Shown piece after piece: positions 52,387 through 60,788 of a stretch of 64,000 nucleotides of DNA. Source of the stretch: Longilinea sp035560795 (GTDB lineage Bacteria > Chloroflexota > Anaerolineae > Anaerolineales > Anaerolineaceae); assembly GCA_035560795.1 (NCBI GenBank), contig DATMYV010000039.1, positions 1 through 64,000 on the forward strand, read 5' to 3'. The position numbers and the translations under genes were made by a program. How positions within the stretch are numbered: the first letter of the stretch is position 1; every line of letters begins with the position of its first letter. The notes beneath the pieces are model-generated. The model was not told the DNA's origin. It searched no databases and saw only the letters and a list, made by a program, of their open reading frames with translations.

Positions 52387-53457
52387 TTGGCATTCAACCC
52401 AATTAACTGGCTTTTGGGCCTGTTTTCTTTGGATATTGGCATTGACCTGGGGACGGCAAATACATTGGTGCATGTCCGCGGTAAGGGCATCGTGATAAAT
52501 GAACCTTCCTGGGTAACAATTGATAAACGCACCCGTATGCCGCTCTCCATTGGTGCACAGGCCAAGGAAATGGTTGGTCGTACGCCGGCAAATGTAATCG
52601 CCATTCGCCCTCTGCGCGACGGTGTTATTTCTGAGTTTGAAATAACCAAAGAAATGCTTGGGTATTTTATTCTGCGGGCTCATCAGCAGACATTTGTGGC
52701 TATGCCGCGGCCAAGATTGGTGATCGGCATTCCATCCGGTGCAACCGAAGTTGAAAAACGCGCCGTTTATGACGCTGCCATGGCTGCCAATGCCCGCGAA
52801 GCCTATTTAATTGAAGAGCCGCGGGCGGCAGCATTGGGTGCTGGATTGCCTGTTTCCGAGGTTCGCGGAAGCATGATTGTTGATATTGGCGGCGGCACCA
52901 CCGAAGTAGCTGTAATATCCATGGGCGGCATTGTCGTTTCACGATCTCTACGTGTTGCTGGCGATGAATTGGATCAGGATATCATCCAATATATCCGCAA
53001 TAAATATAATCTATTTATTGGTGAACGGATGGCTGAACAGGTAAAAATAACCATTGGATCCGCTTATCCCTTGCCAACAGAAAAGACCATGACGGTGCGC
53101 GGCAGGAATCTGGTAACTGGCCTGCCGGAGGCGATTGAAGTCTCTTCAGTTGAAATTCGCGAAGCAGTGGCTGGCTCCTTGCAGGTCATCGTTGATACTT
53201 TAAAGGACGCACTTGATGAAGCACCGCCTGAAATCGTTTCAGATTTGATTGATTCAGGAATTTGCCTGGCAGGCGGAGGAGCGCTGCTTCAGGGTCTCCC
53301 TGATCGACTTTCAGACGAACTCCATTTGCGGGTCTGGGTGGCTGAAGATCCTCTTACCTGTGTGGCGCGTGGTGCGGGGATGATCCTGGAAAATCTGGAC
53401 AGACCCGAGTATCGCAGTTTTATTGTTCCGCTGGAAAGGTCAATTTCCAGAGGGTGA
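52387..53457 (+). CDS. mreB: Rod-shape actin homologue MreB
   Basis: 356 residues. Actin-fold nucleotide site: DIGIDLGTANTLV, IPSGATEVEKRAV and VDIGGGTTEVAVIS, with CLAGGGALLQGL near the C-terminus. Start codon is TTG (52387) with AAGGAG 6 nt upstream. The N-terminal FNPINWLLGLFS is amphipathic and may bind the membrane. Organises lateral wall synthesis with the MreCD, PBP2 and RodA proteins encoded downstream. Confidence 0.96.
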   Translation: MAFNPINWLLGLFSLDIGIDLGTANTLVHVRGKGIVINEPSWVTIDKRTRMPLSIGAQAKEMVGRTPANVIAIRPLRDGVISEFEITKEMLGYFILRAHQQTFVAMPRPRLVIGIPSGATEVEKRAVYDAAMAANAREAYLIEEPRAAALGAGLPVSEVRGSMIVDIGGGTTEVAVISMGGIVVSRSLRVAGDELDQDIIQYIRNKYNLFIGERMAEQVKITIGSAYPLPTEKTMTVRGRNLVTGLPEAIEVSSVEIREAVAGSLQVIVDTLKDALDEAPPEIVSDLIDSGICLAGGGALLQGLPDRLSDELHLRVWVAEDPLTCVARGAGMILENLDRPEYRSFIVPLERSISRG

Positions 53458-53476
53458 TTGGGTGAATGCCTGAACC

Positions 53477-54322
53477 ATGAAACCAACTCCCCAGCGCACG
53501 TGGCAGACAGCTGCTCTCGTGCTTGTTTTGACCGGGGTTTTCTTATTGGCACTTGGTGGATACCTGGCGCCATTTTTACGTACGACATTGACCCCCTTGG
53601 TTTCAGTCCAGCAATGGCTTTCAAGCCGTTATCTGGCAGTAGTAGAATTTCTAACGGTTCCGCGTGATGTTGCCAGCCTGCGCCAGCGTGCCGCTGAACT
53701 GGAAGAGCAAAATGCCCAGCTCGAAACGCAAATCATCGATCTGCAATCCCAATTGCGTGAGGCTGATGTTTTATATGCATTATTGGATTTCGCCCGTTCG
53801 AGACCAGAAAACACGTATAAAGCTGCTGCAGTAATTGGACGCGATCCAAGTCCTTTTCTTCATTATGTAATCATCGATCGCGGTTCTGATGACGGTTTGC
53901 GTTACGGCATGCCGGTTGTTACAGCTCAAGGACTGGTAGGACGGATTGCAGCTGTAACATCTTCGGCTTCGCGCGTACAATTGGTCACGGATCCTTCTTC
54001 AATTGTTAACGTCCGCTTGAAAACCGGTCAAAGCGAAGTCCAGTTGGAGGGGTCGATCACTGGCGATCTCACGCTTGAAATGGTACCTCAGGATGTTACA
54101 TTGACTGTAGGCGATCTGGTGTTAACCTCTGGGATCGGCGGGACTTATCCAGCCGATATATTGGTGGGACAAATCCTTAGCGCTCGTAAAGTATTGACGG
54201 ATATTTTTCAAACTGCTTCCGTTCAATCTGCGGTGGATTTTTCAAATTTGCAAGCGGTGTTGGTGATCACCAATTTCCGGCCAGTGGAGATAACGCCGCT
54301 TATTCCAACAGCAATCCCATGA
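53477..54322 (+). CDS. mreC: Rod-shape-determining protein MreC
   Basis: 281 residues. One N-terminal membrane helix (~13-37), a coiled coil (~60-98, rich in EEQNAQLETQ), then the extracytoplasmic beta-barrel domain with the conserved VIGRDPSPFLHYVIIDRG and GLVGRIAAV motifs. Links MreB filaments to PBP2/RodA outside the membrane. Overlaps mreD by 4 nt. Confidence 0.94.
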   Translation: MKPTPQRTWQTAALVLVLTGVFLLALGGYLAPFLRTTLTPLVSVQQWLSSRYLAVVEFLTVPRDVASLRQRAAELEEQNAQLETQIIDLQSQLREADVLYALLDFARSRPENTYKAAAVIGRDPSPFLHYVIIDRGSDDGLRYGMPVVTAQGLVGRIAAVTSSASRVQLVTDPSSIVNVRLKTGQSEVQLEGSITGDLTLEMVPQDVTLTVGDLVLTSGIGGTYPADILVGQILSARKVLTDIFQTASVQSAVDFSNLQAVLVITNFRPVEITPLIPTAIP

Positions 54323-54825
54323 TTTGGGCTAACCTGCTGGCGATTCCAGTTTTGATTATCATAACGATGCTCCAAATTAGCATTGTCAGTCGGATGCCGC
54401 TTCTTCATGGAACTGCGGATTTGCTTTTATTGGCAATTTTGGGTTGGACGTTGCAGAAACGTGTTCGGAGTGGTTGGTTTTGGGCTGCCACGGCAGGCGT
54501 CTTAATAGGCCTGTCCTCAGCGATTTCGCCCTTTGTTGCGATCGCCTCCTATTTGCTGGTGGCAGCTCTGGTACAATTCTTTAAACGGCAAGTTTGGCAG
54601 GCGCCGTTGCTGGTCATGCTATTACTTACCTTAATTTGCACACTACTTACACAGGGAATTACGTTGGCTACCTTGGTTATTAGCGGAACTCCGCTGCCAA
54701 TTCTTGACAGCCTTAGTTTGATCACACTGCCAAGCATTCTGTTAAATATGGTGTTAGCCGTACCGATTTATATCATCATGGCAGATATGGCCAACTGGGT
54801 ATTTCCAGAAGAGATTGAGGGATGA
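54319..54825 (+). CDS. mreD: Rod-shape-determining membrane protein MreD
   Basis: 168 residues, five or six predicted membrane helices, little conserved sequence, as usual for MreD. Assignment rests on size, hydrophobicity and position between mreC and mrdA, overlapping both by 4 nt. Confidence 0.85.
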   Translation: MIWANLLAIPVLIIITMLQISIVSRMPLLHGTADLLLLAILGWTLQKRVRSGWFWAATAGVLIGLSSAISPFVAIASYLLVAALVQFFKRQVWQAPLLVMLLLTLICTLLTQGITLATLVISGTPLPILDSLSLITLPSILLNMVLAVPIYIIMADMANWVFPEEIEG

Positions 54826-56903
54826 AATTTCAAAACGAACCTCCGAAGAGTTTTTTCGATTCCTGGCGGTATTGGACCATTTACGCATTGATGGCTATTG
54901 TCTTCGGTTTTTTCTTGATTCGTCTATTTAGTTTGCAGATTCTGGATGGCAAAGTATATGCAGCCCAGGCGGATGAAAACCGAACAACTGAAATCAGTAT
55001 ACCAACCTCACGCGGATTGATTTATGACCGCAATGGTTTTGTGTTGGCACGAAATGTGGCCTCTTATAATGTTGTGATTACCCCTGCAAATCTGCCTGAA
55101 GACGCAGGTGCGGTTCAGAATATTTACCGGCAGATCTCTGATCTGATTGGAATTCCTGTTTCGAACGGTAATACCGATGAAGAAACTGTACGAAATTTTT
55201 CTCCTTGCCAGAACGATCTTGGCATCACTCAAATCGTATATATCGGCAGAACGAATGCGCCTTTTGATCCTGTCCGGGTGAAATGTAATATCGATACCCA
55301 GATTGCACTTGTGATCCGGGAAAAATCAGTGGATTGGCCAGGCGTTGGCATTGAAACCGAAGCTGTGCGTGATTATCCTACTGGAGATTTGACAGCGGAA
55401 GTCATTGGTTTCCTTGGACCCATACCAGCCACTCGAAAAGATGAGCTGGAGGCTCAGGGATTTGTGACCAACCGGGATAAGATCGGTTACGCCGGGGTCG
55501 AATTTTCGATGGATGACGTCTTACTTGGCAAGAATGGCAAACGGGTCATCGAGGTGGACGTTGGCGGCCAGGAATTGCGAGATTTACAAACGCCAGTTGA
55601 AGCAGTCCCTGGTAACAACATCGAACTGACCATCGATTCACGCTTGCAGTTGGCAGCCAGGACGGCATTGATCGATCAGATTAACACCTGGAACCGGTAT
55701 TTTAATAAAATTAAATACCCGAGCGGCGTCGTCATTGCAATGAATCCGAAAACGGGTGAAATCCTGGCAATGGTATCGTATCCGAATTACGAAAATAACC
55801 GCTTGGCGAGATTGATACCGGCCTATTATTACCAGCAGCTCAGCCAGGACCCCAATAAACCCATGCTCAATCATGCCATTTCTGCTGAAATGGCTCCTGG
55901 TTCGGTTTTTAAAATGGGTACGGCGATCGGAATATTAAACGAAGGTGTTGTCACACCGGAACAACAAATCGAAGATCCTGGAAAAATTACGATCGTCGAA
56001 AAATACTCAGAGAATTATGCTGGCAGAAACAGAGATTACGTATGCTACACCTATAAAACGACTGGTAAGGGTCATGGAATGGTCAATTACCTGCGTGGCG
56101 TGGCGCTCTCCTGCGATGTTTATTTTTACAAAGTCGGCGGCGGCTATAAGGATGAGGTAAAAGAGGGACTCAACATTTGGCGCATCGGAGAATATTCGCG
56201 AGCACTTGGCTATGGCGAGCCTTTGGGTATCGAGCTTCCGGGTGAAGCATCCGGATTAATCCCTGACCCCAATTGGAAACGCATCACCCAGGGTGAAAAC
56301 TGGTCGACAGGCGACACTTATATCTCCACCATCGGCCAAGGGTACGTCCTGGCAACACCTCTGCAAGTACTCGTGTCTATTGCAACTCTGGCAAATGACG
56401 GCAAACTCATGCGGCCTACCATCATTCACGATATCACCGATTCAGAAGGTAATATCGTAAAAGCTTTTGAACCGGATATGCTTTGGGATATTACCAAGGA
56501 TGCGAAAATCCAGGTCTATGATGAAAATGCAATTCCGACCGGCGAATTAAAAACCGTAGAACCCTGGGTAATCAAACTAGCCCAGGAAGGCATGCGCGAA
56601 GTGGTGGCAGACGGCACTGCAACATTGGCATTTGACGGATTTAATATTCCATCGGCTGGAAAGACCGGTACGGCGGAATACTGTGATGACGTAGCTTCCA
56701 AGGCTGGGCTTTGCATATCCGGTTCCTGGCCGGCGCATGCCTGGTATGTGGGATATGCGCCATTTGATGATCCAGAAATCGCCGTTGTGGCTTTTGTATA
56801 TAACGGTGATGAAGGTTCAAAAATCGCAGCGCCGATTGTGCGCAAAGTATTGGATGCTTACTTTACACTTAAAGCCGGTAATACAGCGGAACCTGCGCCC
56901 TGA
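54822..56903 (+). CDS. mrdA: Penicillin-binding protein 2 (peptidoglycan transpeptidase)
   Basis: 693 residues. One membrane helix (~18-38), pedestal/dimerisation domain (~50-220, SRGLIYDRNG and YAGVEFSMDD), then the transpeptidase domain: active-site serine in MAPGSVFKMG (SxxK), second motif in SCDVYFYKVG (SxN position is S-C-D), and AGKTGTAEYC (KTG). Elongation-specific class B PBP, acting with RodA. Overlaps mreD by 4 nt. The SCD variation at the SxN motif also occurs in other PBP2 proteins. Confidence 0.95.
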   Translation: MKFQNEPPKSFFDSWRYWTIYALMAIVFGFFLIRLFSLQILDGKVYAAQADENRTTEISIPTSRGLIYDRNGFVLARNVASYNVVITPANLPEDAGAVQNIYRQISDLIGIPVSNGNTDEETVRNFSPCQNDLGITQIVYIGRTNAPFDPVRVKCNIDTQIALVIREKSVDWPGVGIETEAVRDYPTGDLTAEVIGFLGPIPATRKDELEAQGFVTNRDKIGYAGVEFSMDDVLLGKNGKRVIEVDVGGQELRDLQTPVEAVPGNNIELTIDSRLQLAARTALIDQINTWNRYFNKIKYPSGVVIAMNPKTGEILAMVSYPNYENNRLARLIPAYYYQQLSQDPNKPMLNHAISAEMAPGSVFKMGTAIGILNEGVVTPEQQIEDPGKITIVEKYSENYAGRNRDYVCYTYKTTGKGHGMVNYLRGVALSCDVYFYKVGGGYKDEVKEGLNIWRIGEYSRALGYGEPLGIELPGEASGLIPDPNWKRITQGENWSTGDTYISTIGQGYVLATPLQVLVSIATLANDGKLMRPTIIHDITDSEGNIVKAFEPDMLWDITKDAKIQVYDENAIPTGELKTVEPWVIKLAQEGMREVVADGTATLAFDGFNIPSAGKTGTAEYCDDVASKAGLCISGSWPAHAWYVGYAPFDDPEIAVVAFVYNGDEGSKIAAPIVRKVLDAYFTLKAGNTAEPAP

Positions 56904-57012
56904 CAAGAACGGAGCTACATCAATCCGATGATTAGAAAACTGCATTTTGTATCCATACCTGGTGTGCCTCGCAATCGATTCAAAATTACATTATTATGCG
57001 GGATAATCTCCG

Positions 57013-57696
57013 GTGGTTGAGCCAACGGTCGTTAGTATAAAAGGAATTACAGACGGTTTATTGGTCACCCTGGGTGAGGGCGATTGGCCCGGGATTCAAA
57101 ATGCGCTAATCAATAGTCTTGAACAGAAATCGAGTTTTTTCCAGGGTGCTCAATTGGCCATGGAAGTCGGGAGCCGGGAGTTGCGACTGGCAGAATTGAG
57201 CCAATTGCGGGATCAACTTTCTAAACGGGGGATTTCCTTATGGGCGGTTGTGAGTTCCAATCTGGATACTGAGCAGACTGCCAAGGTCCTTGGTCTTGCG
57301 ACAAAACTATCACTACCGCGGGTCGAGCGCGGAGCCCGCAAGCTGGAAACCACCCATGAAGGTGAAAACGGCGTTTTCATTCGCAGAACATTGCGTTCCG
57401 GGTTTAAATTGTCATCAGGGGGACATATCAGCGTGTTGGGAGATGTCAGACCTGGGGCTGAGGTCATCGCCCGAGGAAGCGTAATCATTTGGGGCAGGGC
57501 GCGTGGATCGATTTTCGCTGGCGCTGAGGGTGATGATACTTCAGTTGTCTGTGCGATGAGATTAGAGCCTAGAGAATTGCGCATAGCCAATCTAACTGCG
57601 AATATTACTCTCATGACCGCACCTTCCCAGCCGGTTTGCGCCGTAATCCGCAACGGGGTAATTGTCATAGAACCCTGGAAAACTCAGGAGCATTAG
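57013..57696 (+). CDS. minC: Septum-site-determining protein MinC
   Basis: 227 residues, start GTG at 57013. N-terminal domain ~1-105 and C-terminal right-handed beta-helix ~120-220 with GGHISVLGDVRPGAEV and ARGSIFAGAEGD, the MinC signature. Inhibits FtsZ assembly away from midcell. Neither minD nor minE is in the window. Inserted between mrdA and rodA, linking division-site control with elongation genes. The 109-nt gap upstream (56904-57012) shows no clear promoter. Confidence 0.92.
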   Translation: MVEPTVVSIKGITDGLLVTLGEGDWPGIQNALINSLEQKSSFFQGAQLAMEVGSRELRLAELSQLRDQLSKRGISLWAVVSSNLDTEQTAKVLGLATKLSLPRVERGARKLETTHEGENGVFIRRTLRSGFKLSSGGHISVLGDVRPGAEVIARGSVIIWGRARGSIFAGAEGDDTSVVCAMRLEPRELRIANLTANITLMTAPSQPVCAVIRNGVIVIEPWKTQEH

Positions 57697-57803
57697 GGTT
57701 TGTCTGACGATATAATTAGGGTAGCGCTTTCCAGTTGATGGTCTGCCAATAATCAACATCCAATTGGCAATTATCAAAAAAAGGTGAGTTGGTAATTTGA
57801 TTT

Positions 57804-58904
57804 ATGTTTAACAAAGAAAACTGGCGGCATTTTGATTATTGGTTATTTGGGGCGGTGGTAATCCTTTCCATTTTTGGGATTGCCATGATCCGTTCTGCCA
57901 TAGCGGGAAATTTTGATCTGGCGACCATTGACAAGAGCCAGACCCAATTTGTGGTGGTTGGTCTTGTTATTATCCTGGTGGTTGCGATGATCGATTACCG
58001 CTACTGGTCATCGCTGGCAAGTTTATTATATGTATTTGGCGTGATCTTTTTGATCATCATTCTGTTGATCGGAAACATTGCTTTTGGTTCAACCCGCTGG
58101 ATCGTCATTGCAGGAATTAATATCCAGCCGTCGGAACTTGTAAAGATCATCATGATCATCGTGCTGGCTGACTTTTTTGCCCGTAACAAAGACCGCATTC
58201 ACGATTTCCGCACCATTGCAAGGAGCTTTGTTCTGACTGCGGGGGTAGTGGTATTGATTTATTTACAACCTAATCTCAGTACCTCGATTGTGATCTTCGT
58301 CATTTGGGCTGCCATGTTGTGGCTGAGCGGCTTGCCGGTCAAATATATCGCTTTGTTTGTCGCCGGAGGCGTCATTCTTGCGTTGGTACTTTTTCCCTTT
58401 GTGGAAACCTACCAGCAGCAGCGTGTTTTAAACTTCATCTTTCCAAATCCGAACGCAAGTTACGGCGATAATTACAATGTGGAACAGGCGTTAATAACCA
58501 TCGGCTCAGGTGGATGGTTTGGCATGGGGTACGGTCATGGTACGCAGGTTCAGTTGCGTTTTCTCAAGGTCCGCCACACAGACTTCATCTTTGCCTCTAT
58601 GGCAGAAGAATTCGGATTTGTCGGAACGGTATTGGTGGTATCCGTATTGTTGTTTGTCATTTTGCGGTGCATCCGGGTTGCCCGTCACGCTGACGACCCT
58701 TTTGGTGCATTAATTGCTTATGGCTTTGCAACTTTGTTATTTTTCCAAACATCGGTTAATATTGGGGTCAACCTAAATGTCATTCCGGTTACCGGATTGA
58801 CATTGCCCTTCGTAAGTTACGGTGGTAGCTCGTTGATCTCTCTGGTATTAGGCATTGGATTGGTCGAAAGCGTTGCCGCGCACAGTAAGAATCAGGAATT
58901 TTAG
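57804..58904 (+). CDS. rodA: Peptidoglycan glycosyltransferase RodA
   Basis: 366 residues, SEDS family, about ten membrane helices. Conserved GSTRWIVIAGINIQPSELVK region split over ~90-112, GYGHGTQVQLRFL, HTDFIFASMAEEFG and the terminal PVTGLTLPFVSYGGSS loop. Partner of PBP2 for cell elongation. Follows minC by 107 nt; no close ribosome site is obvious (AGGTGAG is about 15 nt upstream). gltX follows after 8 nt. Confidence 0.94.
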   Translation: MFNKENWRHFDYWLFGAVVILSIFGIAMIRSAIAGNFDLATIDKSQTQFVVVGLVIILVVAMIDYRYWSSLASLLYVFGVIFLIIILLIGNIAFGSTRWIVIAGINIQPSELVKIIMIIVLADFFARNKDRIHDFRTIARSFVLTAGVVVLIYLQPNLSTSIVIFVIWAAMLWLSGLPVKYIALFVAGGVILALVLFPFVETYQQQRVLNFIFPNPNASYGDNYNVEQALITIGSGGWFGMGYGHGTQVQLRFLKVRHTDFIFASMAEEFGFVGTVLVVSVLLFVILRCIRVARHADDPFGALIAYGFATLLFFQTSVNIGVNLNVIPVTGLTLPFVSYGGSSLISLVLGIGLVESVAAHSKNQEF

Positions 58905-58912
58905 GACGCATT

Positions 58913-60418
58913 ATGACAGCTGCATTAGTCAAACTCGCACGGGTCCGTTTTGCACCTTCACCCACTGGCCACCTTCATTTAGGTGGTGCCCGTACGGCAC
59001 TTTATGATTATTTGTTGGCTCGCCAGACAGGTGGACAATTTATCTTACGTATAGAGGATACTGATCGGAAGCGCCTGGTGGAAGGGGCCGAACAGGAAAT
59101 TATGGATGGCCTGCGCTGGTTGGGATTGGAATATGATGAAGGACCAGATGTCGGCGGTCCCTTCGGTCCTTACCGCCAATCTGAGCGCAAGGAAATCTAC
59201 CAGCATTATGCTAAAGAACTTATCGATTCTGGCCATGCCTATTATTGTTTCTGCACGCCAGAACGGCTTGAGAAGGTGCGGCAGGAACGGCAAAAAAGGA
59301 AGGAGCTTACGGGTTATGACGGTACTTGCCGTATGCTGGATCCCGATGATTCTGCTCGCCGGGTAGCCGCAGGTGAAAAGCATGTGGTGCGTTTTAAGAT
59401 GCCGCAGGAAGGATCCACCACTGTCACAGACCTGATACGCGGCGATATAACCGTCGATAACCGTGTCCTTGATGACTATATCATTGTGAAATCAGACGGA
59501 TTGGCGTTGTATCACCTGGCAGCGGCAGTGGATGACCACCTGATGCAGATAACGCACGTATTTCGCGGCTCGGAATGGTTGCCAACCTTCCCGCTTCACG
59601 GGCTGATTCATCGCGCGCTGGGTTGGGAAGAACCCGCCTGGGTTCATCTTTCGCTATTTCTCAAACCGAGCGGCAAGGGAAAGATGAGCAAACGGGAGAA
59701 GGCGGAATTAATGAAAGATGGATATTCCATCTTCATCAAAGACCTGCAGGAATTGGGTTATCTACCTGAGGCAATCAATAATTGGATTGCCCTGATGGGC
59801 TGGAGTTATGATGATCACACCGAGTTCTTTACCCTTAAAGATCTGGTGGAAAAATTCAGTCTGCGGAAACTCAACCCTTCACCGGCCGCCATCAACTTCA
59901 CCAAATTCGATCATTTCAACGGTCTACACATCCGTGCCCTCGGAACGGCGGATCTGGCCGAACGCATCAAGCCCTTCTTCGTTTCCCGGGGATATGATGC
60001 AGATGATGCCACGTTGTTGAAGATTGCCCCGACCATCCAGGAACATATCGGAACACTGGATGAAGCACCTGAATTTGCCGGCTTCTTCTTTACAGACGAG
60101 ATAACCCCGGCAGCTGAGGACTTGATTGCAAAAGGGCTGAATGCGACGGAATCAGCTTCAATTGTTAAGAAATCGTTGGCTGTATTGGTTTCACTGCCGG
60201 ATATTCAAGTGGAGACTGCCGAGCCACCGATGCGTAAACTCGTCGAAGAATCTGGTTTCACCGCCGGCCAGGTATTCGGAATCATGCGCATGGCGATCAC
60301 AGGGCAGAAAGTCAGTCCCCCTTTGTTTGAAAGCATGGAAATCATTGGGCGGGACAGAGTGCTTGTGCGGTTAAAAAATGCGCTCCGACAGCTTGAATCA
60401 TTGGCAGGACAGGAATAA
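58913..60418 (+). CDS. gltX: Glutamyl-tRNA synthetase
   Basis: 501-residue class I synthetase. HIGH-type motif in FAPSPTGHLHLGGAR and KMSKR in GKGKMSKREK. The C-terminal anticodon-binding helical domain is complete. Charges tRNA-Glu. With a separate glutaminyl-tRNA synthetase encoded 370 nt away, it may be a discriminating enzyme (inference). Follows rodA by 8 nt and so is in the cell-shape operon. Confidence 0.96.
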   Translation: MTAALVKLARVRFAPSPTGHLHLGGARTALYDYLLARQTGGQFILRIEDTDRKRLVEGAEQEIMDGLRWLGLEYDEGPDVGGPFGPYRQSERKEIYQHYAKELIDSGHAYYCFCTPERLEKVRQERQKRKELTGYDGTCRMLDPDDSARRVAAGEKHVVRFKMPQEGSTTVTDLIRGDITVDNRVLDDYIIVKSDGLALYHLAAAVDDHLMQITHVFRGSEWLPTFPLHGLIHRALGWEEPAWVHLSLFLKPSGKGKMSKREKAELMKDGYSIFIKDLQELGYLPEAINNWIALMGWSYDDHTEFFTLKDLVEKFSLRKLNPSPAAINFTKFDHFNGLHIRALGTADLAERIKPFFVSRGYDADDATLLKIAPTIQEHIGTLDEAPEFAGFFFTDEITPAAEDLIAKGLNATESASIVKKSLAVLVSLPDIQVETAEPPMRKLVEESGFTAGQVFGIMRMAITGQKVSPPLFESMEIIGRDRVLVRLKNALRQLESLAGQE

Positions 60419-60434
60419 CTTGAGTTTTTACCTC

Positions 60435-60463
60435 TAGACGGAAATTTCGACCTGGAATATAAT
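60435..60463 (+). promoter_or_regulatory. Promoter of tRNA-Gln
   Basis: TAGACG (60435-60440), 17-nt spacer, TATAAT (60458-60463). Start near 60470, 12 nt before the tRNA. Confidence 0.65.
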
Positions 60464-60481
60464 ACAGATCGCGTAGTTCCT

Positions 60482-60552
60482 TGGGGGTTCGTCTAATGGC
60501 AGGACAGCACACTCTGGATGTGCTTGTAGAGGTTCGAATCCTTTACCCCCAG
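60482..60552 (+). tRNA. tRNA-Gln (anticodon CTG)
   Basis: Acceptor TGGGGGT/ACCCCCA with discriminator G60552, D-stem GTCT/GGAC, anticodon stem GCACA/TGTGC with loop CTCTGGA (anticodon CTG), T-arm AGAGG-TTCGAAT-CCTTT. The weak first base pair (T-A) is typical of tRNA-Gln. CCA not encoded. Confidence 0.95.
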
Positions 60553-60630
60553 CCTGATGGGTTTTGACTTACCTTGCGCAACTTAGCCGTTGCAAAAGGT
60601 GCCCAGGAAATAAGATTTTGCGAAACGCAT

Positions 60631-60666
60631 AGGAGGCGGAGTCATAAAGAATTGACTCCGCCTCCT
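60631..60666 (+). terminator. Perfect 14-bp hairpin after tRNA-Gln
   Basis: AGGAGGCGGAGTCA (60631-60644) and TGACTCCGCCTCCT (60653-60666) pair perfectly around an 8-nt loop, followed by GTTTCTC. Probable terminator of the gltX/tRNA-Gln transcript although the T-run is short. Confidence 0.65.
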
Positions 60667-60708
60667 GTTTCTCTAGAGATCAGGCGCTTTGAGGGATTAT
60701 GCCTGATA

Positions 60709-60737
60709 TTGCGATATCACCGATTTGATCGTACAAT
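60709..60737 (+). promoter_or_regulatory. Promoter of glnS
   Basis: TTGCGA (60709-60714), 17-nt spacer, TACAAT (60732-60737), about 50 nt before the glnS ATG. Confidence 0.55.
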
Positions 60738-60788
60738 TCAACTTTCATTGGTCGGTTCCCCATTCAAGAAAACCGAAAAGGTAACTTT

